Below the pieces are notes generated by a model. The model was not told the DNA's origin, did no database searches, and worked only from the letters and a program-made list of their open reading frames with translations. From NCBI GenBank assembly GCA_020148085.1, contig JAHCRD010000031.1, forward strand, positions 1 through 6,279: a DNA stretch of 6,279 bases. Reading direction: 5' to 3'. The DNA comes from Patescibacteria group bacterium. Lineage in GTDB: Bacteria > Patescibacteriota > Minisyncoccia > Minisyncoccales > CG1-02-41-26. The position numbers were made by a program, and so were the translations under genes. Of the stretch, positions 1-5,062 are shown in pieces; position 1 is the stretch's first letter, and every line of letters begins with the position of its first letter.

Positions 1-307
1 ATTTTTCCTTCTTTTCCTTTTTTTAAAAAAGAAAATCAAACCCCCTCCCTTCTGGGAAAGGGCGGGGCAAGAGATTCTTTCCTCTTTAAAAAAAGTTCTT
101 CCAGCCACTTTATTAATGACCATCTTAACTTTTCTCTGGTTGCAAATCTCTTCAACCTTTCTCAATCTCCAAACTTTTTTAGGAATCTTTTCCCAAACTT
201 TCTCTGCTTTATTTATTGGTGCTGGAGTTTATCTTCTTTTCTCCCTTTTTCTTAAATCAAAAGAGCCAAAAGTCATAATTGAAGCCATCAAAAAACAATT
301 CAAATAG
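1..307 (+). CDS. murJ: C-terminal end of MurJ-like lipid II flippase (5' partial)
   Basis: The reading frame is open from base 2 to the TAG at 305-307 with no stop upstream, so this is the last ~101 residues of a gene that begins before the window; the ATG at 116 is internal. The visible part is a hydrophobic helix end (FFLLFLFL), a basic cytoplasmic loop with KKK, an amphipathic stretch, and two more transmembrane helices at about residues 34-55 and 64-84. It ends in a charged tail (LKSKEPKVIIEAIKKQFK). The pattern TFLGIFSQ..GAGVYLLFSLFLKSKE matches my recollection of the last two helices of MurJ/MviN proteins in CPR bacteria. MurJ moves lipid II across the cytoplasmic membrane for peptidoglycan synthesis, which fits the division genes downstream. 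Another multi-helix MOP-superfamily transporter is possible, since the diagnostic N-terminal helices are outside the window. Confidence 0.72.
   Translation, partial: FFLLFLFLKKKIKPPPFWERAGQEILSSLKKVLPATLLMTILTFLWLQISSTFLNLQTFLGIFSQTFSALFIGAGVYLLFSLFLKSKEPKVIIEAIKKQFK
20..67 (-). terminator. possible minus-strand intrinsic terminator inside murJ
   Basis: Bases 42-45 plus 47-51 can pair with 58-62 plus 64-67 to form a nine-pair, GC-rich stem with one mismatch and a six-base loop. Read on the minus strand, the stem is followed by a T-rich run (TTTGATTTTCTTTTTT), the form of a Rho-independent terminator. On the plus strand no T tract follows. It would end a transcript running leftward from the small minus-strand gene at 349-453. 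The same bases encode a Lys/Pro-rich MurJ loop, so the A-rich tract could simply reflect lysine codons. Confidence 0.3.
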
Positions 308-348
308 GTTGAAAAAACAAAAGAAATCTTGTAAAATAATAAGAGAAC

Positions 349-453
349 TTAATAAAACAAAGGACCTATTAACCAAGAGAGCATTCCCAACATAATAACC
401 AGAACTATTATTATCCAGATTATTTTAGCCAAAGATTTAACTTTCATAATCAT
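349..453 (-). CDS. small single-pass membrane protein (34 aa)
   Basis: The minus-strand frame runs from ATG at 453-451 to TAA at 351-349. The protein begins MIMKVKSLAK, then has one hydrophobic helix of about 20 residues (IIWIIIVLVIMLGMLSWLIG), and ends PLFY. A short basic N-terminus followed by one helix predicts N-inside insertion with almost no exported part. It fills most of the gap between murJ and ftsB, is convergent with murJ (41 bases between the stop codons), and its first ATG directly abuts the ftsB ATG. A second ATG at 447-445 gives 32 residues and may be the true start, because it lies at the position expected for transcription start from an extended -10 element at 462-454. I recognise no named family and propose no function. 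Such short hydrophobic ORFs occur by chance in AT-rich DNA, but the basic start, clean helix and defined end favour a real gene. Confidence 0.5.
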   Translation of the reverse strand: MIMKVKSLAKIIWIIIVLVIMLGMLSWLIGPLFY

Positions 454-462
454 ATGATAGCA
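454..462 (-). promoter_or_regulatory. possible extended -10 promoter for the small membrane protein
   Basis: On the minus strand these bases read TGCTATCAT, an extended -10 (TG-N-TATCAT, 5 of 6 to TATAAT). Transcription would start about seven bases on, at the second ATG of the small gene (447). No good -35 is seen, which extended -10 promoters tolerate. The site lies inside the first codons of the divergent ftsB-like gene. Confidence 0.25.
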
Positions 463-852
463 AAATTTTCAAGATTTAGGAAGAAAAAAACAGGAGGATT
501 ATTCTTTATAATATTCACCGGATTTTCAGTAGCAGCAGCGATAGTTTTTCTTATTATCTTGAATCTAAAAATAAATCAAGAAAGAGCTAAATTACAATCA
601 GAAATAGAAAATCTCCAGCAACAACTTCAAAAATCCCAATCAATAAGAGAAGAATTACTTTCTAAAATATCGAAAGCCCAAACTGAAGAATATTTAGAAA
701 AGGTCGCTCGCCAGGACTTGAATCTTCAAAAAGAAGGAGAAAAAGCTGTCGCTTTCCCAGTAATAAAAGAGGAAGGAAGGGAGGAGGAAGAAGTTGAAGA
801 AAAAAATTTTTTGCAAAAAATTTTTGAGATATTCAAAATCAGGCGGGATTAG
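454..852 (+). CDS. FtsB/DivIC-like septum formation initiator protein
   Basis: This 132-residue protein has a short basic cytoplasmic N-terminus (residues 1-14, rich in R and K), one transmembrane helix (about 15-36), and a Gln/Glu-rich coiled coil (about 38-78). A conserved-type segment EEYLEKVARQDLNLQKEGE follows, then AVAFP. This is the FtsB/DivIC plan, where the segment after the coiled coil typically reads like 'yiEk.AReqLglvkpGE'. FtsB-family proteins form a complex with FtsL and FtsQ at the division site and help activate septal peptidoglycan synthesis. The C-terminus carries an acidic run (residues ~107-117) and a basic end (FEIFKIRRD) that I do not recognise. ATG 454 is the only ATG upstream of the helix in this frame and has no Shine-Dalgarno. 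The final codons and TAG stop lie inside tRNA-Gly. FtsL or another small septal coiled-coil protein is an alternative, but the post-coil motif favours FtsB. Confidence 0.82.
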   Translation: MIAKFSRFRKKKTGGLFFIIFTGFSVAAAIVFLIILNLKINQERAKLQSEIENLQQQLQKSQSIREELLSKISKAQTEEYLEKVARQDLNLQKEGEKAVAFPVIKEEGREEEEVEEKNFLQKIFEIFKIRRD

Positions 853-913
853 TATAATGGTAGTACGCTTCCTTCCCAAGGAAGTGATGCCGGTTCAATT
901 CCGGTATCCCGCT
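843..913 (+). tRNA. tRNA-Gly (anticodon CCC)
   Basis: The seven-base acceptor GCGGGAT (843-849) pairs with ATCCCGC (906-912), with discriminator T at 913. The anticodon stem CTTCC/GGAAG encloses loop TTCCCAA, giving anticodon CCC (reads GGG). The D arm has AATGGTAG and the T arm is a five-pair stem with loop TTCAATT. CCA is not encoded and must be added by tRNA nucleotidyltransferase. The first 10 bases overlap the 3' end of the ftsB-like gene, whose TAG stop is tRNA bases 8-10. Confidence 0.96.
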
Positions 914-924
914 CAAAGAATTTT

Positions 925-996
925 GCCGTCTTAGCTCAAAGGTAGAGCAACGCACTCGTAATGCGTAGGTTCGCGGTTCGAGCCCGCGAGACGGCT
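925..996 (+). tRNA. tRNA-Thr (anticodon CGT)
   Basis: The acceptor GCCGTCT (925-931) pairs with AGACGGC (989-995), with discriminator T at 996. The D arm is GCTC/GAGC around AAAGGTA. The anticodon stem ACGCA/TGCGT encloses loop CTCGTAA, giving anticodon CGT (reads ACG). The T arm is CGCGG/CCGCG around TTCGAGC. CCA is not encoded. It lies 11 bases after tRNA-Gly and one base before the prfB ATG, so 3' processing of this tRNA would define the 5' end of the downstream mRNA. Confidence 0.96.
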
Positions 997-997
997 C

Positions 998-1921
998 ATG
1001 AAAGAAATCGAAGAAAAAATTGAGGAATTGAGAGAAGAGGTTAAGCAGCTTGAATTGTTGCTGCAAAAGCCGGATTTTTGGCAAAACAAAGAAGAGGCAG
1101 CAAAAATTCAAAAAAGGTATTCTTTCCTTAAAGACAGACTTAAACTAATTGTGAAAACCAAAGGCAAATACGATAAAGGGCCGGCTATTCTTTCGATTTC
1201 CTCGGGAGCGGGGGGCAGAGATGCTGAAGATTGGACAGCATTACTTGTTGAAATGTATCAAAGATACGCAAGAACCAAAGGTTGGACTTGCAAAATTTTA
1301 ACCCAGACCTTTACTGAAGGTGGGGGACCTGAAGGAAGGATTGGGCTCAAATCAGTGATTATGGAAATTAAGGAAAAAGGAGCTTATGGAATCTTAAAAA
1401 AAGAAACCGGGGTTCACAGATTAGTTCGAATTTCTCCCTTCTCAGCCAAAGGACTTCGCCACACCTCCTTTGCCAAAGTTGAAGTTCTTCCCCAGATTGA
1501 AGGTCCGGAAGAACCCCAAATTAAACTAGACCCAGAAGATTTAAAAATAGAAACTTTTCGAGCTTCAGGTCCTGGAGGTCAATATGTCAATCGGAGAGAG
1601 TCGGCTGTTAGAATTACCCATTTACCAACTGGCCTCCGAGTTGCTTGCCAAGCAGAAAGATTGCAGGGAGAAAACAGAAAGCGAGCAATTCAGATTTTGA
1701 TTGCAAAATTGTACAATCTCCACCAGAGAGAAAAACAAAAAGAGATAGAGAGAATCAAAGGTCGGAGAGTATCTCCTGAATTTGGAAATCAAATACGCTC
1801 TTACATTTTCCATCCCTACAAACTTGTCAAAGACCTTCGAACTGGAGTTGAGACCTCGGATGTGGAAGGAGTGCTGGCTGGAAATTTAAACAAATTTATC
1901 GAAGCGGAAATAAAAATATAA
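998..1921 (+). CDS. prfB: peptide chain release factor 2, compact form
   Basis: RF2 recognises UAA and UGA in the ribosomal A site and triggers release of the finished protein. The 307-residue product has the codon-reading tripeptide SPF at 146-148 (ISPFSAKGLRHTSF) and the catalytic GGQ at 193-195 (SGPGGQYVNRRESAVRITH). The end, RTGVETSDVEGVLAGNLNKFIEAEI, matches RF2. SPF rather than PxT distinguishes it from RF1, and the two together argue against a GGQ-only rescue factor. It is shorter than typical RF2 (about 365). Against E. coli RF2 it begins after the usual frameshift site and lacks about 48 residues between PDFW (25-28) and SGAGG (69-73), so domain 1 is reduced. Tyr follows GGQ where His is usual. 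No frameshift site can be present, because the tRNA-Thr gene lies immediately upstream and carries an in-frame TAA at 959-961. The start therefore has no Shine-Dalgarno. ftsE begins one base after the stop. Confidence 0.95.
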   Translation: MKEIEEKIEELREEVKQLELLLQKPDFWQNKEEAAKIQKRYSFLKDRLKLIVKTKGKYDKGPAILSISSGAGGRDAEDWTALLVEMYQRYARTKGWTCKILTQTFTEGGGPEGRIGLKSVIMEIKEKGAYGILKKETGVHRLVRISPFSAKGLRHTSFAKVEVLPQIEGPEEPQIKLDPEDLKIETFRASGPGGQYVNRRESAVRITHLPTGLRVACQAERLQGENRKRAIQILIAKLYNLHQREKQKEIERIKGRRVSPEFGNQIRSYIFHPYKLVKDLRTGVETSDVEGVLAGNLNKFIEAEIKI

Positions 1922-1922
1922 T

Positions 1923-2612
1923 ATGATTTCATTCCAAAATGTCACCAAAATTTACCATTCCAGCAAAGAACCAATTGTTGCCCTCAAAGATGTTTCTTTC
2001 CAGATTAAAAAAGGAGAATTCGTTTCCATTGCTGGCAAGTCAGGAGCAGGAAAGACCACTTTAGTCAGATTACTTATTGGGGAAGAAAAAGCAACGGAAG
2101 GAGAAATTTTTTTTGAGGGAGAGAACATCCAAAATCTCAAATTAAACCCTTTACAAATACTTCGAAGAAAAATCGGAGTAATTCACCAGGACTACAAACT
2201 TTTAACTTCAAAAACCGTCAGAGAAAATGTTGAGTATGTAATGCAAGTAATTGGGGCAACTAATAGAGATATTTTGCGCGATGTTCCTCAAGTTTTGGAG
2301 ATAGTGGGACTATCGGATAGGCAATCAAACTTTCCCCAAGAGCTTTCTGGAGGAGAGAAACAAAGATTAGCTATAGCCAGAGCTCTTTGCCATCGACCAA
2401 CGGTTATTGTTGCTGATGAACCAACCGGCAACTTAGACCTTTACAACACCTGGGATGTTATTAACCTTTTGAAAAAAATTCACCAGCTTGGTCAGACCGT
2501 TCTTTTAGCTACCCACAACAAAGAAATCATTGATGGCTTAGAGAAAAGAGTAGTCACCCTGGATGAAGGAAAACTAATCCGCGACGACCCCCAAGGAAAA
2601 TTCATCTTGTAA
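1923..2612 (+). CDS. ftsE: cell division ATP-binding protein FtsE
   Basis: This is a complete 229-residue ABC ATPase of usual FtsE length. Visible motifs in order are Walker A GKSGAGKT (38-45), Q-loop Gln at 89 in IGVIHQDYKLL, signature LSGGE (141-145), Walker B VIVADE (161-166), D-loop GNLD (169-172) and switch His 198 in ATHNK. The 'HQDYKLL' and 'DEPTGNLD' segments are typical of the FtsE/LolD/MacB branch, and the adjacent FtsX partner fixes the identity. FtsE works on the cytoplasmic face with FtsX, coupling ATP hydrolysis to control of peptidoglycan hydrolases during septation. The ATG lies one base after the prfB stop, so translation is probably coupled. No Shine-Dalgarno is seen. Confidence 0.96.
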   Translation: MISFQNVTKIYHSSKEPIVALKDVSFQIKKGEFVSIAGKSGAGKTTLVRLLIGEEKATEGEIFFEGENIQNLKLNPLQILRRKIGVIHQDYKLLTSKTVRENVEYVMQVIGATNRDILRDVPQVLEIVGLSDRQSNFPQELSGGEKQRLAIARALCHRPTVIVADEPTGNLDLYNTWDVINLLKKIHQLGQTVLLATHNKEIIDGLEKRVVTLDEGKLIRDDPQGKFIL

Positions 2613-2615
2613 AAT

Positions 2616-3527
2616 ATGTTCACATCCCTAAAACGTGTTCTAAAATTTGGTTGGCAGGGATTTTTACGCAATAAAGGCCTGAGTTCTCAGGTAATCTTTA
2701 TTATGACTATTGCTGTTTTAGTTATCACCTCACTTTTTATTTTCAAAGAATTGAGCAACTTCTTAATTGCTGAAGCTCAAAAGAAAGTTGACGTCTCTGT
2801 CTATTTCAAGAAAGATACTTCTGAAGAGAGTATTTTAGAAGTCAAAGAAGGACTTTATAAGTTTTCAGCAGAAATAGAAGATGTCCAATATACTTCCAGA
2901 GAAAAGGCTCAAGAGATTTTCCTCCAAAAACATAAAGACGACCCACTTTATCTCGAGGCCCTTGAGGAAGTAGGGGAGAATCCCTTTTTAGCTTCTTTAA
3001 ACATCAGAGCAAAAGACCCCACTTTTTATGCTCAAATCTCTAATTTTCTGACTCAAGGAATTTTTAAAAATTTAATTGAAAAAGTTTCATACTACGAGAA
3101 CAAAAAAATAATTGACCGGCTTTTCGCTTTAACAAGTAACATCAAAACAGCTGGGATTTTATTAAGTTTAATCTTAGGAATTTTAGTCGTTCTAATTACT
3201 TTCAACACTGTTAAATTAACCATCTTTACTTCCAAAGATGAGATTGCAACTATGCGTCTTGTTGGAGCTTCAAACTGGTTTATCCGAGGCCCCTTTTTGG
3301 TCCAAAGTTTCCTTTATGGAATTTTCGCAGTTTTAATTGCTGATTTAATATTTTTTGGTGGTTTGAGTTTTCTAAATTCAGGACTTGAAAATTGGATTTT
3401 GGGCTTTAATTTTTTAAACTATTTCCAAGAAAATTTCTTGTTTTTGATTTTAATTCAAATCGGCTTTGCTTTTGCTCTGGGAACATTTTCCAGCTTACTT
3501 GCTGTCCGCAAATACTTGAAAGTCTAG
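2616..3527 (+). CDS. ftsX: cell division permease-like protein FtsX
   Basis: The 303-residue protein has the four-helix FtsX plan. Helix 1 is at about 24-45, a large extracytoplasmic domain at about 46-172, and helices 2-4 at about 177-200, 224-248 and 273-295. The segment EIATMRLVGASNWFIRGPF before helix 3 is the characteristic FtsX stretch. The extracytoplasmic loop contains the conserved-type 'VDVSVYFKKD' strand and is where FtsX proteins contact wall-hydrolase activators. FtsX does not itself transport a known substrate; it relays FtsE ATPase cycles to the hydrolase side. It starts three bases after ftsE and ends TAG, with no Shine-Dalgarno in the expected position. No hydrolase or activator gene follows in this window. 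Confidence 0.95.
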   Translation: MFTSLKRVLKFGWQGFLRNKGLSSQVIFIMTIAVLVITSLFIFKELSNFLIAEAQKKVDVSVYFKKDTSEESILEVKEGLYKFSAEIEDVQYTSREKAQEIFLQKHKDDPLYLEALEEVGENPFLASLNIRAKDPTFYAQISNFLTQGIFKNLIEKVSYYENKKIIDRLFALTSNIKTAGILLSLILGILVVLITFNTVKLTIFTSKDEIATMRLVGASNWFIRGPFLVQSFLYGIFAVLIADLIFFGGLSFLNSGLENWILGFNFLNYFQENFLFLILIQIGFAFALGTFSSLLAVRKYLKV

Positions 3528-3544
3528 ACATTTCATGCTATATC
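3516..3544 (+). promoter_or_regulatory. weak candidate promoter for tRNA-Gln
   Basis: TTGAAA (3516-3521, 5 of 6 to the -35 consensus) is followed after 17 bases by TATATC (3539-3544, 4 of 6 to TATAAT, last T missing). Transcription would start about five bases before the tRNA. The -35 lies inside the last ftsX codons. The -10 overlaps a TATC-G-GATA palindrome. Read-through from ftsX is the alternative. Confidence 0.3.
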
Positions 3545-3555
3545 GGATATTAAAT

Positions 3556-3629
3556 TGGAGGGTCTGCTAATGGTAGGCACCGGCGCTCTGAACGCCGCAA
3601 TGTAGGTTCGACTCCTACCCCTCCAGCCA
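3556..3629 (+). tRNA. tRNA-Gln (anticodon CTG)
   Basis: The acceptor TGGAGGG (3556-3562) pairs with CCCTCCA (3619-3625). Discriminator G is at 3626 and CCA is encoded at 3627-3629. The anticodon stem CGGCG/CGCCG encloses loop CTCTGAA, giving anticodon CTG (reads CAG). The T arm is GTAGG/CCTAC around TTCGACT. The U1-A72 pair and G73 are typical glutamine identity features. Unlike the Gly and Thr tRNAs in this window, it encodes its CCA. Confidence 0.96.
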
Positions 3630-3663
3630 TATTTACTCTTTTATCTGATAGTCCATACAAATC

Positions 3664-3689
3664 AAAAAAGCGCCATTCTGGCGTTTTTT
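3664..3689 (+). terminator. intrinsic terminator after tRNA-Gln
   Basis: The stem CGCCA (3671-3675) pairs with TGGCG (3679-3683) around a TTC loop. A G-T pair and the flanking six A and six T bases extend it. The T6 tract at 3684-3689 makes a standard Rho-independent terminator for the ftsX/tRNA-Gln transcript. The A tract would allow it to work in the other direction, but no converging gene is seen. It separates the division block from the surface-protein block. Confidence 0.85.
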
Positions 3690-3717
3690 CAGTTAAAAAG
3701 TTCTCCACAGGTGATGC

Positions 3718-3745
3718 TTGACATATATATCTGATAGCCGATAAT
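3718..3745 (+). promoter_or_regulatory. sigma-70-type promoter of the HTH-membrane gene, likely leaderless
   Basis: A perfect -35, TTGACA (3718-3723), is followed after 16 bases by GATAAT (3740-3745, 5 of 6 to TATAAT). Transcription should start about six or seven bases later, exactly at the ATG at 3752, and there is no Shine-Dalgarno. The spacer carries TATCTGATA at 3728-3736, placed where a bound protein would block RNA polymerase. Confidence 0.72.
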
Positions 3746-3751
3746 TGAATA

Positions 3752-4969
3752 ATGTCAGAGAAGGACGGGAGTTTAAAATATATATCGCTTGCAGAGGCAG
3801 CAAAGTATTCGGATTGCTATTCCCAGGAATATTTGAGTTTGCGAGCAAGACAGGGGAAATTAAAAGCAATAAAAATTGGTAGAAACTGGGTGACAACCAA
3901 GGAATGGATTGATGAGTATTTGGAAAAAGCAAATAATTATAAAAATCAGATAGCTGAGAGAAAAGCGAAAAAAATAATTAAGCCAATACCTCCATTCCCA
4001 CCCACTTTTCAACCAGTGCCCAGAGCGCGCTCCCGCGCCCTTGTCTGGGCGCTGATTTTTGTTTTGGCTTCAGTTGGAACTCTTTTTGCTTCTCCATATT
4101 TTAGTCCTTTACTAAAATCAGTTGCCAACTCTATTAAAGATGGCGCCACCGAAGTAATAACCGATATCCGAGTCGCCTCCGCCGGGGCTTCTGCAACCCT
4201 CAGTAAATTTACATCCGACATTGAAGAAGGCGTTGTTGAAGTCGGAGATAGTGTTTCAGAAAATCTTTCTGACTTTACCACAGATATTTCTACTGGCGCG
4301 AGTTTGATGGTAGAAAAATTTTCTAACAAATTGGCTCAAAGATTTATTGCGGGGATCTCGGGGATCTCCGACATTCCCAAGGAGTTAAAGTATTATCTCA
4401 GTCAAGACATCAAAGCTTTGAAGGTTTTCAGTAAGAAAACGATTCTCGGAATTTCTTATCGGATAAAAGATTTTTGGAATAATTTAACTTATGGCCCGGA
4501 AGGCATTAGTGAAAATATTATTAAAGGGATAAGGAATATTGGTAAAAGCGTCCGTTATAAAACTGGCCAGTCGGTCCAATTGATGATTGAGGGAGTCCAA
4601 GGATTTGGAGAAGAACTAAAAAAAGTTGGCCAAGAATTTTCATATTCATTCAAAAAGGGTTATCAATATATTACCAGAACAATTCTCGATACCTTTAAAG
4701 AAGTTCCAGAAAAAATTGTTGAGTTTTTCAAAAAAGAAGCTGAGAAAGAATTTCCTGAAGAGAAGCTTTTGCCAAAACCAGAAAAGGAGGGAGTAGTAGT
4801 AATTCCATCAACAGAAAGAGACGAAGAAATAAAACAAAAAATCAAAGCATCTTTTTCTGATGAAGTGAGGGTGGAGCCAAAGGATGAGAGTTCAGGGATA
4901 ATCGTTCCAATATTTAGAGAAATAGAAGGAGAAGAATACCTTTACTTAATGGTGCCAGTAAAAGAATAG
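3752..4969 (+). CDS. membrane-anchored HTH protein with long exported region
   Basis: The 405-residue protein starts with an excisionase/MerR-like helix-turn-helix (HTH_17 type, about residues 10-58: YISLAEAAKYS..., then GKLKAIKIGRNWVTTKEWIDEYL). The features in order are a Lys-rich stretch (66-77), a Pro-rich linker (78-90), a basic RARSRA (91-96) and one transmembrane helix (about 97-115). A long amphipathic-helical region with recurring xxFTSDI-like units fills about 120-330. A compact C-terminal segment then contains SGIIVPIFREIEGEEYLYLMVPVKE in two pieces (381-389 and 390-405). The positive-inside rule puts the HTH in the cytoplasm and the rest outside, so it could bind DNA while sensing the surface. 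I recall this arrangement as a recurring hypothetical protein in Parcubacteria, but its function is not known to me. The genes downstream encode exported proteins. The start is set by the promoter, which places transcription start at this ATG. A structural anchor that uses the HTH to tether DNA is an alternative. Confidence 0.8.
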   Translation: MSEKDGSLKYISLAEAAKYSDCYSQEYLSLRARQGKLKAIKIGRNWVTTKEWIDEYLEKANNYKNQIAERKAKKIIKPIPPFPPTFQPVPRARSRALVWALIFVLASVGTLFASPYFSPLLKSVANSIKDGATEVITDIRVASAGASATLSKFTSDIEEGVVEVGDSVSENLSDFTTDISTGASLMVEKFSNKLAQRFIAGISGISDIPKELKYYLSQDIKALKVFSKKTILGISYRIKDFWNNLTYGPEGISENIIKGIRNIGKSVRYKTGQSVQLMIEGVQGFGEELKKVGQEFSYSFKKGYQYITRTILDTFKEVPEKIVEFFKKEAEKEFPEEKLLPKPEKEGVVVIPSTERDEEIKQKIKASFSDEVRVEPKDESSGIIVPIFREIEGEEYLYLMVPVKE

Positions 4970-4997
4970 AAATTTATAGAAACTGATAGAAATTTAT
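4966..4997 (+). repeat. 12-base direct repeat across the HTH gene's stop codon
   Basis: ATAGAAATTTAT occurs at 4966-4977 and again at 4986-4997, separated by AGAAACTG. The centre-to-centre distance is 20 bases, about two DNA turns, so a protein could contact both copies on one face. The first copy includes the TAG stop. It may be a slippage product. Confidence 0.6.
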
Positions 4998-5017
4998 TGC
5001 AACAAGATAGAGAACGC

Positions 5018-5052
5018 TCTCCCAAAGGTTGGCCCAAAAAGTGGTTGGGGGG
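5018..5052 (+). other. possible hairpin or two-tetrad G-quadruplex in the gap
   Basis: Bases 5018-5025 (TCTCCCAA) can pair with 5045-5052 (TTGGGGGG), using two G-T wobbles, around a 19-base loop. The same strand has GGTTGG at 5027-5032 and 5043-5048 followed by GGAGGG, which could fold as a two-tetrad quadruplex instead. No T tract follows, so it is not a terminator. The rest of the 134-base gap at 4970-5103 holds no gene I can support. Confidence 0.3.
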
Positions 5053-5062
5053 AGGGCATTTA

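Larger units (their letters stand above)
3541..3736. repeat. three copies of the palindrome TATC-N-GATA
   Basis: Perfect copies lie at 3541-3549 (TATCGGATA, extending to ATATC-G-GATAT at 3540-3550), 3642-3650 (TATCTGATA) and 3728-3736 (TATCTGATA). The last two also share the following G. The first overlaps the candidate tRNA-Gln -10, the second lies between tRNA-Gln and its terminator, and the third is within the -35/-10 spacer of the HTH gene. Two further copies are inside coding sequence at 2311-2319 and 4457-4465. A binding site for the HTH protein encoded next is a reasonable inference, but nothing proves it. Confidence 0.45.

Noticed and set aside
116..307. Separate 63-residue membrane protein starting at ATG 116.
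   Set aside because: The same frame stays open to the window edge and reads as one continuous protein with a cytoplasmic loop and helix, so the ATG is internal to the murJ-like gene.
900..1080. RF2 programmed frameshift site upstream of or near the prfB start.
   Set aside because: The coding frame is continuous from 998, the bases upstream are tRNA-Thr, and no CTT-TGA-type slip site is in the coding start.
839..1111. Minus-strand 90-residue reading frame.
   Set aside because: It runs antisense through two clear tRNA genes and the ftsB and prfB ends. The translated tRNA segment gives the familiar spurious peptide GLEPRT.
3701..3709. DnaA-box-like sequence TTCTCCACA.
   Set aside because: It has one mismatch to TTATCCACA, is a single copy, and has no dnaA, dnaN or AT-rich unwinding element nearby, so an origin is not supported.
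4023..4032. Perfect 10-base palindrome GAGCGCGCTC in a GC-rich patch.
   Set aside because: It falls in codons for the basic RARSRA stop-transfer segment, and Arg and Ala codons explain the GC richness.
4009..4329. Minus-strand 106-residue reading frame inside the HTH gene.
   Set aside because: It is a shadow of the plus-strand gene, with low-complexity composition and no motif or start signal.
4352..4371. Short tandem repeat GGGGATCTC within the HTH gene.
   Set aside because: Two units encode GIS-GIS in frame, which is too short to treat as a repeat element.
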